Below, piece after piece: positions 9,544 through 22,336 of a DNA stretch of 64,000 nt. Both the position numbers and the translations under genes were made by a program. The notes under the pieces were generated by a model. That model ran no database searches. It had not been told where the DNA came from and saw only the letters and a list, made by a program, of their open reading frames with translations. The first letter of the stretch is position 1. Each line of letters opens with the position of its first letter. This DNA comes from Pseudonocardia sp. C8 (GTDB lineage Bacteria > Actinomycetota > Actinomycetes > Mycobacteriales > Pseudonocardiaceae), in contig NZ_JACMTR010000002.1 of the NCBI RefSeq assembly GCF_014267175.1, positions 191,001 through 255,000 on the forward strand, in the 5' to 3' direction.

Positions 9544-10550
9544 GCACGGCCGCGTCCCTCCGGCCCACCACGGGTGCGGTCCGCCTCACCGGGGCCGGCC
9601 ACCTGGCGTTCGACCGGGTCGAGGTGCCGGCGCCGGGCCCCGGTGAGGTGCTGGTCGCGATCACCGCGGTCGGGCTCTGCGGTACCGACCTCGCCGTCCG
9701 CAGCGGCGCCCGGGCCGTGCCGGCGCTGCCGTGGACGCTCGGGCACGAGGGCGGTGGCCGGGTCGTCGCGACCGGGCCGGGAGTGGACCCGGGCCGGGCC
9801 GGCGAGGTCGTCGCCGTCGAGCCGAACATCGGGTGCGGGGCGTGCCGGTTCTGCGCGGACGGGCGCACCTCGGCCTGCGCGCGGCGGCGCAGCCTCGGGG
9901 TGAACGCGCCGGGGCTGCTGGCCGGGTACGTCGCCGTCCCGGCGGGCCACGCCCACCCGCTGCCGCCCGGGATCGCCCCGGACCTGGCGGAACGGGTCGT
10001 CGCCTGCGTCGAGCCGTGGGTCGTCACCCGGGCGGCGGTCCGCCGGGCGGGCCCGCGGGCCGGCACGCGGTGCCTGGTCGTCGGGGCGGGCTCGCAGGGG
10101 ACCCTGCTGTGCCTCACGTTGCGGGCCGCGGGGATCACCCCGGTCGTCGCCGAACCCCACGAGGGGCGACGGCGGCGGGCCCTCGAGCTGGGCGCGGAAC
10201 CGTTCGAACCCGGGGAGACGTTCGGGACGGTGTTCGAGACCTCCGGAGCGCCGGGAGCCTGGTCCACCGCCCGGGACGCCGTCGACCGGGCCGGCACCCT
10301 GCTGCTGATCGGGCAGCACGACGGGCCGTCCGAGGTCAACACGCACGACCTCGTGCAGAGGCAGGTGACGATCACCGGCTCGCTGATCTACGACCACCCG
10401 GGTGACTTCACCGCCGCGCTGGCCGAGCTGCCGGGCGTCGCCGACCGGCTGGCCGGGCTGATGGAACCCGAGCCGTTCCGGTTCGACCGGGCCGCCGCGG
10501 CGTTCGACGCCGTCGCGGAGGCCGGTGGGAAGGTGTGGCTCGCGCCCTGA
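9540..10550 (+). CDS. Zinc-dependent alcohol dehydrogenase (MDR family)
   Basis: A 336-residue medium-chain dehydrogenase. Catalytic zinc ligands are visible in VGLCGTD and LGHEGGG. The structural zinc lobe carries four cysteines in GCGACRFCADGRTSAC. The Rossmann segment is CLVVGAGSQGTLLCL, with an acidic residue in VVAEPHEGRRR. It oxidises an alcohol or sugar alcohol with NAD(P)+, and the substrate is unknown. Its GTG start lies inside the MHS transporter stop codon, and the pair is probably under the IclR regulator. Its own stop abuts the convergent hydrolase stop. Confidence 0.88.
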   Translation: MSTAASLRPTTGAVRLTGAGHLAFDRVEVPAPGPGEVLVAITAVGLCGTDLAVRSGARAVPALPWTLGHEGGGRVVATGPGVDPGRAGEVVAVEPNIGCGACRFCADGRTSACARRRSLGVNAPGLLAGYVAVPAGHAHPLPPGIAPDLAERVVACVEPWVVTRAAVRRAGPRAGTRCLVVGAGSQGTLLCLTLRAAGITPVVAEPHEGRRRRALELGAEPFEPGETFGTVFETSGAPGAWSTARDAVDRAGTLLLIGQHDGPSEVNTHDLVQRQVTITGSLIYDHPGDFTAALAELPGVADRLAGLMEPEPFRFDRAAAAFDAVAEAGGKVWLAP

Positions 10551-11408
10551 TCACCGGCCGCCGACGCCCAGCAGCCCGGGCTGCTCGCCGGACTCCTCGT
10601 CCTCGGGCCCGGGCAGGTCGACCAGCGGGGCGCCGGGGACGTCGCCCGCGGTCAGCGCGGACACCCGCTTCTCACCGGTCAGCTCCTGCATGAGGAACGC
10701 CGTGACCAGGGCGCGGGTGAGCTTGCGGGTGCGGTGCTGCGGGAAGTTCTGCAGCAGGAAGCTCGACCAGTGCCGGCCCTCGCAGAAGCCCAGGTGGCCG
10801 GCCTTCTCGATGGTCCGCACGGTCACGTCACCGCCCGCGTCCCGCTGCGCGGCGGCGATCCGCTCGGCGTGCCCGGCGGCCGGGGCCATCGAGTCGACGG
10901 CGGCGGCCAGGTGCAGGGTCGGCGCGCCCACCCGGGCCGCGGCCTCGATCGCGGACGGCTTGACCTCCGACGGGGCGAGGGTCACCAGCGCGCGGAGCCG
11001 TTCCCGCCGGGCCGCGGCGAGGATCGCGGCGCCCCCGCCGGTGCCGTGCCCGATCAGGCCGGTGCGGCGGGCGTCGACGCTGATGGTGCCGTCGCCGAGC
11101 CGGACCCCGACGCACACGTCGAGGACCGTGGCCAGGTCCGCCGAGAAGCGGGACATGCTCGGGACCGGGCCGCGCTGGGTGTCCGGCGCCGCGGCGACGA
11201 AACCCCAGGTCGCGAGGTGCCGCAGCAGCTCGTGGTAGCGGCGGACCGGCTGCAGCCAGGCATGCCCTAGCACGACGGCGGGCAGGTGGAAGCCCTCCGC
11301 CGGGGCGTAGACGATGCCGGGCAGGCCGATCAGACCGAGGTCGCCGAACCGGACCGGGAGGGGCCCCGGCCGGGACAGCACGCCGAGGGCGTCCTTGGCC
11401 CCCTTCAT
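10551..11408 (-). CDS. Alpha/beta hydrolase-fold protein lacking the nucleophile serine (Rv3438-like)
   Basis: A 285-residue alpha/beta hydrolase-fold protein of dienelactone-hydrolase type. It has a VLGHAWLQP oxyanion-region strand, a nucleophile elbow reading LIGHGTGGGAAI and a late ...EKAGHLGFCEGRHW with a candidate catalytic histidine. The elbow has Gly where the G-x-S/C-x-G nucleophile should be, so it may be non-catalytic. The C-terminal 45 residues are Pro/Glu-rich. ATG at 11408 is preferred; an earlier in-frame start at 11468 would add 20 residues reaching into the glmS promoter region. It is divergent from glmS, as Rv3438 is in M. tuberculosis. Confidence 0.75.
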   Translation of the reverse strand: MKGAKDALGVLSRPGPLPVRFGDLGLIGLPGIVYAPAEGFHLPAVVLGHAWLQPVRRYHELLRHLATWGFVAAAPDTQRGPVPSMSRFSADLATVLDVCVGVRLGDGTISVDARRTGLIGHGTGGGAAILAAARRERLRALVTLAPSEVKPSAIEAAARVGAPTLHLAAAVDSMAPAAGHAERIAAAQRDAGGDVTVRTIEKAGHLGFCEGRHWSSFLLQNFPQHRTRKLTRALVTAFLMQELTGEKRVSALTAGDVPGAPLVDLPGPEDEESGEQPGLLGVGGR

Positions 11409-11546
11409 GGACGGGGGACGGGTCACGCTGGTCCTGGCCACGGACGGCACCGTACCGGTGCAGGTCACGCCGTGCCCGTCGCGCGCCGCGCCCGGCGTGG
11501 CGCTCGCCCGGCACCCGGCGCCGGAAGATCACCGACGGCACGCCGA

Positions 11547-11552
11547 TACGCT
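11547..11552 (+). promoter_or_regulatory. -10 box for a leaderless glmS transcript
   Basis: TACGCT matches TANNNT and ends seven bases before ATG 11560, the geometry expected when transcription starts at the start codon. No Shine-Dalgarno site is seen upstream of the ATG, which supports a leaderless mRNA. Confidence 0.6.
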
Positions 11553-11559
11553 CGTCGGC

Positions 11560-16620
<5,061 letters not shown>

Positions 16621-16670
16621 CTGAGCGCCGCCTCGGCCCTGGCGCGGCGGGGCCGCCCGGCCCGGATGCG

Positions 16671-17888
16671 ATGATCGGTGCCGTGTTGCCAGCCACCGAA
16701 CGCGTACCGGGTGCGGGCACCGGCAGGACCGGGCGCCCGACCGCCGGCGGCCCCCGCGCCGAGGCCGTCATCGACCTCGGCGCCGTGCGGCACAACGTCG
16801 CACACCTGTCCGGCCTGGCCGGCCGGTCCGGCGCCGCGACGATGGTCGTGATCAAGGCGGACGGCTACGGCCACGGCGCCCCCGACGTCGCCCGGGCCGC
16901 GCTGGCGGCCGGGGCCACCCGGCTCGGCGTCGCCACCCTCGACGAGGCGCTCGCCGTCCGCGCCGCGGGGGTCGACGCCCCGCTGCTCGCCTGGCTGCAC
17001 CTGCCGGACGAGGACTTCGCCGCCGCCGTCGCCGCGGGGGTGGAGCTGTCGGTGTCGTCCCGGGAGCACCTGGCCGCGGTCCTGGCCGGGGCCCGCGCGG
17101 CGGGCCGGACGGTGCGGTTGCACCTCAAGGCGGACACCGGGCTGAACCGGGGCGGCTGCCGGCCGGAGGAGTGGCCGGAGCTCCTGGACGACGCGGCGGC
17201 CGCCGTCGCCGACGGGACCGCCGAGGTGGCAGCCGTCTGGTCGCACCTGGCCCGGGCCGACGAGCCCGGCGACCCGAGCATCGACGCCCAGGCCGTCCGG
17301 CTCCGGGACGCCGCCGCACGGGCCCGGGAGCGCGGGTTCGACCCGCTGCTGCACCTGGCCAACTCGGCGGCCACGCTCACCCGTCCCGACCTGCATTTCG
17401 ACCTGGTCCGGCCGGGGATCGCCGCCTACGGCCTGGACCCGGTCGCCGCGCCGGCGGACAGCCCGCTGCGGCCCGCCATGACGGTGCGTGGCCGGATCGC
17501 GCTGCTCAAGACGGTCCCGCCCGGGGAGGGCGTGTCGTACGGCCACGAGTGGGTCGCGACCGAGCCACGGGTCCTCGCCCTGATCCCGCTCGGCTACGCC
17601 GACGGCGTCCCGCGCCGGATGAACAACGGCGGCCGGATGCGGGTACGCGTCGGCGGGGTGATCCGGCCGGTGGCCGGGCGGGTCTGCATGGACCAGTTCG
17701 TCGTCGACTGCGGGCGCCCCGGTGAGCTGGACGTCGCCGTCGGGGATCCGGTCGAGCTGTTCGGCACCGGTGACGGCGGCGGCCCGACCGCGCAGGAGTG
17801 GGCCGACGAGCTCGGCACCATCCACTACGAGATCGTCACCGGCATCAAGGGCCGGGTGCGCCGCACCGTCACCGGGGGGACCGCGTGA
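16671..17888 (+). CDS. alr: Alanine racemase
   Basis: A 405-residue fold-III PLP enzyme that makes D-alanine for peptidoglycan. The PLP-lysine lies in VVIKADGYGHG (Lys62 from this start). The substrate-side tyrosine region is GVSYGHEW, and the PLP-binding histidine/arginine strands include HLANSAATL and AGRVCMDQFVVD. The first 30 residues are a poorly conserved extension. GTG 16683 is an equally possible start, because GATGAT ends seven bases before it like a weak leaderless -10 box. Its stop overlaps the next start as GTGA. Confidence 0.94.
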   Translation: MIGAVLPATERVPGAGTGRTGRPTAGGPRAEAVIDLGAVRHNVAHLSGLAGRSGAATMVVIKADGYGHGAPDVARAALAAGATRLGVATLDEALAVRAAGVDAPLLAWLHLPDEDFAAAVAAGVELSVSSREHLAAVLAGARAAGRTVRLHLKADTGLNRGGCRPEEWPELLDDAAAAVADGTAEVAAVWSHLARADEPGDPSIDAQAVRLRDAAARARERGFDPLLHLANSAATLTRPDLHFDLVRPGIAAYGLDPVAAPADSPLRPAMTVRGRIALLKTVPPGEGVSYGHEWVATEPRVLALIPLGYADGVPRRMNNGGRMRVRVGGVIRPVAGRVCMDQFVVDCGRPGELDVAVGDPVELFGTGDGGGPTAQEWADELGTIHYEIVTGIKGRVRRTVTGGTA

Positions 17889-19237
17889 GCCGCACGGGAT
17901 GGACGGTCGCCGGGATCGTCGGCGGCGTGGTCGGCGCGGCCGGCGCGGCGGCCGGTGTGGGGGTCGCGACCCAGCGCCGCCGGATCGCGGCGGCGCGCCG
18001 CAGCCTCGCCACCGAGATGGCCGAGCACGGCGGGCAGCCGCCGGCCGGGTGGGCCGGTGAGGAGAGCTCGGTGACCGCCGACGACGGCGTCCGGATCGCC
18101 TGCGAGGAGGTCGGCCCGGCCGACGGGTCGGAGCCCGCGCTCACCGTCGTCCTCGTGCACGGGTTCGCGCTGGACCGCCGGACCTGGCAGGAGCAGCGCG
18201 AGTTCCTGGCGCTGCTGTCCGACCCGTCGGTCCGGATGGTGCTCTACGACCAGCGCAGCCACGGCCGCTCGGAGCGGGCGCCGCGGACCAGCTGCACGAT
18301 CGAGCAGCTGGGCCACGACCTCGACGCGGTGATCCGCGCGCTGGCCCCGGAGGGCCCGCTGGTGCTGGTCGGGCACTCGATGGGCGGCATGACGGTGATG
18401 GCGCTCGCCGAGCAGCACCCGGAGCTGTTCCACGCGCGGATCGTCGGTGTCGCGCTGGTGGCGACCTCGGCCGGGGAGATGGTGACGGCGGGGCTGCCGG
18501 GGACGTTCCTGTCCCGTCGCAACCCGGTGATCCGGGCGCTCGGCGGGCTGGCCGCGTGGCAGCCGAACCTGGTCGAGAGCGGGCGGCGCGCGCTCGGCGA
18601 CATCATCTGGGCGATCACCAAGCGGTTCGCCTACGGCGACCGGCAGGTCGACCCCGCGATGGTCGACCTGGTCGACACGATGATCGACTCGAACGCGGTC
18701 GGGGCGCTCACCGACTTCGTCGACACCCTCGGTACGCACGACCGGGCCGCCGCGCTGGCGGGCCTTTCCGGCTGCGAGGTGCTGGTGCTCGCCGGGGACG
18801 CGGACCGGATCATCCCGTACCGGCACTCCGAGGTGATCGCCGAGGCGCTGCCGACCGCGCGGCTGGTGCGGCTGCCCGGGGTCGGGCACATGCCGATGCT
18901 GGAGCAGCCGGGGACGGTCGACGAGGAGCTCGGGAACCTCATCGAGCGCAGCATGGAGCGCCGGCGCGGCGACCGGGTCCGGTTCACCCGCCCGCCCCGC
19001 TCGATGCGCCGCCCGTCGCCGCCCGCCGTGAGCCGGTCCTCCGTGAACCCGCCGGCCGTGGCCCCGCCCGCCGCGGGCGCGCCCGGCGAGGGCCCGCTCC
19101 CCGGCGGTGAGCCGGACCCCGCGGAGCGGACCGATGCGGACGGCGACGGCCGGCGCGGCGGCCTGCTGCGCGGTGCCGGGCGTGGCTCCCGGGGGCCGAA
19201 GGCCGGGCGCAGGCGGTCCCGGAAGGACCGGTCGTGA
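17885..19237 (+). CDS. Membrane-anchored alpha/beta hydrolase
   Basis: A 450-residue protein with an N-terminal hydrophobic Gly/Ala-rich segment (about residues 8-28, IVGGVVGAAGAAAGVGVA) that could anchor it or act as a signal. A complete alpha/beta hydrolase domain follows: VLVHGFALDRRTW, the nucleophile elbow VGHSMGG, an acid in VLAGDADRIIP and the final PGVGHMPMLEQP. The last 110 or so residues are Pro/Gly/Arg-rich and probably disordered. It is coupled to alr upstream and tsaE downstream by GTGA overlaps. This hydrolase is a common passenger of the alr-tsaE operon in filamentous actinobacteria; its substrate is unknown. Confidence 0.85.
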   Translation: MSRTGWTVAGIVGGVVGAAGAAAGVGVATQRRRIAAARRSLATEMAEHGGQPPAGWAGEESSVTADDGVRIACEEVGPADGSEPALTVVLVHGFALDRRTWQEQREFLALLSDPSVRMVLYDQRSHGRSERAPRTSCTIEQLGHDLDAVIRALAPEGPLVLVGHSMGGMTVMALAEQHPELFHARIVGVALVATSAGEMVTAGLPGTFLSRRNPVIRALGGLAAWQPNLVESGRRALGDIIWAITKRFAYGDRQVDPAMVDLVDTMIDSNAVGALTDFVDTLGTHDRAAALAGLSGCEVLVLAGDADRIIPYRHSEVIAEALPTARLVRLPGVGHMPMLEQPGTVDEELGNLIERSMERRRGDRVRFTRPPRSMRRPSPPAVSRSSVNPPAVAPPAAGAPGEGPLPGGEPDPAERTDADGDGRRGGLLRGAGRGSRGPKAGRRRSRKDRS

Positions 19238-19710
19238 TCCCCGGGCCGGGCGGCGAGCCGGTGCGCCGGGAACTGCCGACCGTCGGCGACACCGAGGCGT
19301 TCGGCGAGGAGATCGGCCGCGAGCTGGCCGCCGGGGACGTGCTGCTGCTCGCCGGCCCGCTCGGTGCCGGGAAGACCGCGCTGGTCCGCGGGCTGGCCCG
19401 CGGGCTCCGGGTGACGGGCACGGTCGCGTCGCCGACGTTCGTGATCGCCCGCGAGCACCCGCCGTCCGGGGAGGGGCCCGCGCTGGTGCACGTCGACGCC
19501 TACCGGCTGGGCGGGCCGGACGGCAGCATCGACGTCGCCGCCGAGCTCGACGACCTCGACCTGGACACCGAGCTGGACCGCGCGGTCGTCGCCGTCGAGT
19601 GGGGGGTCGGGGTCGCCGACCGGCTCACCGAGAACGCGATCGAGGTGGTGCTGGAACGCCGCGACGACGACACCCGGGTCGCCACGCTGCGCCGCACGGG
19701 CACTCCGTAA
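19234..19710 (+). CDS. tsaE: tRNA threonylcarbamoyladenosine biosynthesis ATPase TsaE
   Basis: A 158-residue P-loop ATPase that drives the TsaB-TsaD complex in t6A37 tRNA modification. The Walker A motif is AGPLGAGKTALVRGLA. VASPTFVIAREH follows, then the Walker B-like LVHVDAYRL, and AVVAVEWG near the end is characteristic of the family. The start is GTG overlapping the previous stop. It heads the tsaE-tsaB-rimI set, but tsaD, which usually completes this set, is not in the window. Confidence 0.95.
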   Translation: MIPGPGGEPVRRELPTVGDTEAFGEEIGRELAAGDVLLLAGPLGAGKTALVRGLARGLRVTGTVASPTFVIAREHPPSGEGPALVHVDAYRLGGPDGSIDVAAELDDLDLDTELDRAVVAVEWGVGVADRLTENAIEVVLERRDDDTRVATLRRTGTP

Positions 19711-19713
19711 GCT
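19708..19713 (+). promoter_or_regulatory. -10 box for a possible leaderless tsaB transcript
   Basis: TAAGCT overlaps the tsaE stop codon and ends eight bases before GTG 19722. Together with the lack of a Shine-Dalgarno site, it suggests tsaB can be transcribed on its own as a leaderless message. Confidence 0.45.
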
Positions 19714-19721
19714 GGACGACC

Positions 19722-20543
19722 GTGCTGGTACTGGCCCTGGACACCGCGACGACCGTGGTCACCGCCGGCCTCGTCGACCTGGGGGCGCGGCCGGTGACCC
19801 TCGCCGCGCGCGCCCACGACGGCCGCCGGCACGGCGAGCTGCTCATGCCGGCCGTCCGCGCGCTGTGTACCGAGGCCGGGCTCGGGCTGCGGGACGTGGA
19901 CGCGATCGTCGTCGGCGCCGGCCCGGGGCCGTTCACCGGGCTGCGGGTCGGGATCGCCTCGGCCGCGGCACTGGGCCACGCGCTGGGCGTGCCGGTGCAC
20001 GGGGTGTGCTCGCACGACGCCATGGCACACGCGTGGAGCGCAGGCGGAACGCGCATGGACACAGCGTGGAGCGCAGGCGGAACGCGCGTCGACACAGCGT
20101 GGAGCGCAGGCGGAACGCGCGTCGACACAGCGTGGAGCGCAGGCGGAACGCGCATGGACACAGCGTGGAGCTCAGGCGACCCTGGTGACCGGCCGGCCGG
20201 CGCGGGGAACCTGCTCGTGGTCACCGACGCGCGCCGTCGCGAGGTCTACTGGGCGGCGTACGACCCGGCCGCCCGCCGGCTCACCGGCCCCGCGGTGGAG
20301 CCGCCGGCCGTGCTCGCCGCGCGCCGCGACGAGCTCGCGATCTCCACGGTCGTCGGCGATCCCGCGTTCGCTGGGCCGCTCGGCACCGAGATCACCGGGC
20401 CGGGGGCCCCGACCCCGGCGGGCCTCGTCGGCGTCGCCGCCGCCGACCTGCACGCCGGGCGCGCACCGGCGCCGGTCGAGCCGCTCTACCTGCGCCGGCC
20501 CGACGCCGTCGCCCCGACGGGGCGCAAGCGCGTCACCGCATGA
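19722..20543 (+). CDS. tsaB: tRNA threonylcarbamoyladenosine biosynthesis protein TsaB, with internal repeat insertion
   Basis: A 273-residue TsaB, the scaffold partner of TsaD in t6A synthesis. Conserved parts are LVLALDTATTVVTAGL at the N-terminus, the GAGPGPFTGLRVGIASA loop and DARRREVYWAAYD after the insertion. The family is usually about 210-230 residues. The excess is an in-frame block of four and a part copies of an 11-residue unit, AWSAGGTR(M/V)DT, from residue 104. It lies in the loop before the DARRREVYWA strand, probably away from the dimer core. The frame is intact, so the gene is likely functional. Confidence 0.93.
   Translation: MLVLALDTATTVVTAGLVDLGARPVTLAARAHDGRRHGELLMPAVRALCTEAGLGLRDVDAIVVGAGPGPFTGLRVGIASAAALGHALGVPVHGVCSHDAMAHAWSAGGTRMDTAWSAGGTRVDTAWSAGGTRVDTAWSAGGTRMDTAWSSGDPGDRPAGAGNLLVVTDARRREVYWAAYDPAARRLTGPAVEPPAVLAARRDELAISTVVGDPAFAGPLGTEITGPGAPTPAGLVGVAAADLHAGRAPAPVEPLYLRRPDAVAPTGRKRVTA
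20031..20179. repeat. In-frame 33-bp tandem repeat inside tsaB
   Basis: Four full 33-bp units start at 20031, 20064, 20097 and 20130, followed by a partial fifth from 20163. Each begins GCGTGGAGCGCAGGCGGAAC. Units differ only at one codon pair (GCATGG versus GCGTCG), in the order M, V, V, M. The unit length is divisible by three and no stop occurs, so the array adds about 50 residues without breaking the frame. Near-identity of the units implies recent expansion. Confidence 0.92.
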
Positions 20544-21004
20544 ACGCGACCGTCACCATCGGCCCGCTCTACCGGGCCGATGCGGAGCGCTGCGCCGAGC
20601 TGGAACAGCAGCTGTTCCCCGGTGACGACCCGTGGAGCGCCCAGGCGTTCCGGGACGCCGTCACCTCCGGCCAGCTGTACCTCGCCGCACGACTGCGCCG
20701 AGAGCTCGTCGGGTACGCCGGGCTCGCCGTCGTCGCGGGCCCGCCGCAGGCCGAGGCCGAGGTGCACACCATCGGCGTCGACCCGGCCTGGCAGGGGCAC
20801 GGGATCGGCCGGGCCCTGCTCGCGAAGCTGCTCGAGGCGGCCGACCAGCTGGGCGCCACGGTGTTCCTGGAGGTCCGGACGGACAACCTCGCGGCCCGCA
20901 GGCTCTACGAGTCGTGCGGCTTCACCGTCGTCGGGCTGCGGAAGCGGTACTACCGCCCGTCCGGGGCCGACGCGCACACCATGCGCCGCGACCCGGCCTC
21001 CTAG
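20540..21004 (+). CDS. rimI: Ribosomal-protein-alanine N-acetyltransferase RimI-like
   Basis: A 154-residue GNAT acetyltransferase. The acetyl-CoA site is VDPAWQGHGIGRALLAKLL (Q/R-x-x-G-x-G/A), followed by FLEVRTDNLAARRLYESCGF and the C-terminal KRYYRPSGADAHTMR typical of RimI, which acetylates the N-terminus of ribosomal protein S18 in enterobacteria. Its ATG overlaps the tsaB stop as ATGA. In many actinobacteria tsaD follows; here the next gene is a convergent aminotransferase whose stop codon overlaps this one as CTAG. Confidence 0.92.
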   Translation: MNATVTIGPLYRADAERCAELEQQLFPGDDPWSAQAFRDAVTSGQLYLAARLRRELVGYAGLAVVAGPPQAEAEVHTIGVDPAWQGHGIGRALLAKLLEAADQLGATVFLEVRTDNLAARRLYESCGFTVVGLRKRYYRPSGADAHTMRRDPAS

Positions 21005-22251
21005 AGGGCCGCCGCGACGTCGTCCAGCCCGGCCCGGGTGGCCTCGACCATCAGGTCCAGGTGCTCGGCGGTCATGGTGAGCGGCGGCGAGAACCCGACC
21101 GCGGTCGCCAGCGGCCGGATCAGCACGCCCCGCTCGCGGGCGGCCTTGAACACCCGCTGCGGCAGGTCCGGGGCACCGGCGAGCCGCTCCGGGTCGAGAC
21201 CGAGCGCTCCGAGGACGCCGACGCCACCGCGGGCGTGGTCGACGAGCGGGTGGTCGACGACCCCCTGCAGCCGCTCGAGCAGCTGCGGCTCCAGCTCGGT
21301 CGCCCGCGCGAGCAGGCCCTCGCGTTCCATCAGGGCGATGGTCGCGGAGCCCGCCGCGCAGGCGGCCGGGTGGCCGGCGTAGGTCTGGCCGTGCCGGAAC
21401 ACCCGCCCCGGCTCGTCCCAGAACGGCGCGGCGACCCGCTCGGAGGCGACGATCCCGCCCAGCGGCTGGTAGCCCGACGTCACGCCCTTGGCGAACACGG
21501 CGATGTCCGGGCGCACCCCGAACCGCTCGATCCCGAACCAGTTCCCGAGCCGGCCGAACCCGCAGATCACGGCGTCGGCGACGAACAGCACGCCGTGCCG
21601 GCGGCAGACCTCGGCGGCCGCCTCGATGTAGCCCTCCGGCGGTGGCAGCACGCCGCCGGCGCCGATCACCGGCTCGCAGAAGAACGCCGCGACCCGCTCC
21701 GGCCCGAGATCGACGATCGCCTTCTCGAGGCCGGCGGCGTCGTCCCACGGGGTCTGGACGACGTCCGGGACGAACGGCGGGCCGAGCCGGTTGCCGGGGA
21801 TCCCGGCCAGCGACGTGCCCAGGCCGTGCGTGCCGTGGTAGCTGTGCTCGCGGTGCAGCAGCACGGTGCGCTGCGGCTCCCCGATCGCCGCGAAGTACTC
21901 GCGGGCGAGCTTCCCCGCCGTCTCGATCGAGTCGCCGCCGCCGCTGGTGAAGAACACCTTGCCGCCGTCGAGCGGGGCGCGGGCGGCGATCTCGTCGGCG
22001 AGCCGCAGGGCGGGCGGGTTCGCGAAGTCGGTGAACGTCGAGTACGCCTCGAGCTCGTACATCTGGGCGGCGACGGCGTCGACGATCTCGTGGCGGCCGT
22101 GCCCGACGTTGGCGTACCAGAGGCTCGCGGTGCCGTCGAGGTAGCGGGTGCCGGTGTCGTCGAACACCCACACGTCCTCGCCCCGCGTGATCGTCACGGT
22201 GGCGTCGCGAACGGAGTGCATGGCGGCGAACGGGTGCCAGAACGCGGACAT
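21001..22251 (-). CDS. Class III (omega-type) aminotransferase
   Basis: A 416-residue PLP-dependent aminotransferase of the acetylornithine/omega-amino-acid group. It opens FWHPFAAMHS and has the YANVGHGRHEIVDAV block, FFTSGGGDSIETAGKLAR, the PLP-contacting aspartate in VADAVICGFGRLGNWFG and the lysine in VFAKGVTSGYQPLGG. It transfers an amino group from an omega-amino acid, diamine or similar donor; the substrate is not evident. The start at 22251 has a GAGGGA site and a TACCGT box just upstream. It is divergent from a PucR regulator, which suggests purine-, amine- or GABA-type nitrogen catabolism. Confidence 0.9.
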   Translation of the reverse strand: MSAFWHPFAAMHSVRDATVTITRGEDVWVFDDTGTRYLDGTASLWYANVGHGRHEIVDAVAAQMYELEAYSTFTDFANPPALRLADEIAARAPLDGGKVFFTSGGGDSIETAGKLAREYFAAIGEPQRTVLLHREHSYHGTHGLGTSLAGIPGNRLGPPFVPDVVQTPWDDAAGLEKAIVDLGPERVAAFFCEPVIGAGGVLPPPEGYIEAAAEVCRRHGVLFVADAVICGFGRLGNWFGIERFGVRPDIAVFAKGVTSGYQPLGGIVASERVAAPFWDEPGRVFRHGQTYAGHPAACAAGSATIALMEREGLLARATELEPQLLERLQGVVDHPLVDHARGGVGVLGALGLDPERLAGAPDLPQRVFKAARERGVLIRPLATAVGFSPPLTMTAEHLDLMVEATRAGLDDVAAAL

Positions 22252-22257
22252 TCCCTC

Positions 22258-22263
22258 ACGGTA
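22258..22263 (-). promoter_or_regulatory. -10 box of the aminotransferase gene
   Basis: On the minus strand TACCGT ends six bases before the ATG at 22251, so the message may be nearly or fully leaderless. The intervening GAGGGA could alternatively serve as a ribosome site if transcription starts further upstream. Confidence 0.45.
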
Positions 22264-22294
22264 GAGCGGCCGACGGCCGGTGGTGATCGGGTAA

Positions 22295-22310
22295 GTCCAC
22301 AACTGTGGAC
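22295..22310. promoter_or_regulatory. Palindromic operator between aminotransferase and pucR-type gene
   Basis: GTCCACA-AC-TGTGGAC is a perfect 7+2+7 palindrome in the 85-base divergent gap. A second, weaker palindrome with the same CCAC/GTGG arms (CCACAACGTCGTGG, 22327-22340) straddles the regulator start. Both are candidate sites for the adjacent PucR protein. Confidence 0.55.
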
Positions 22311-22336
22311 AACCTGTTTGTGCTATCCACAACGTC

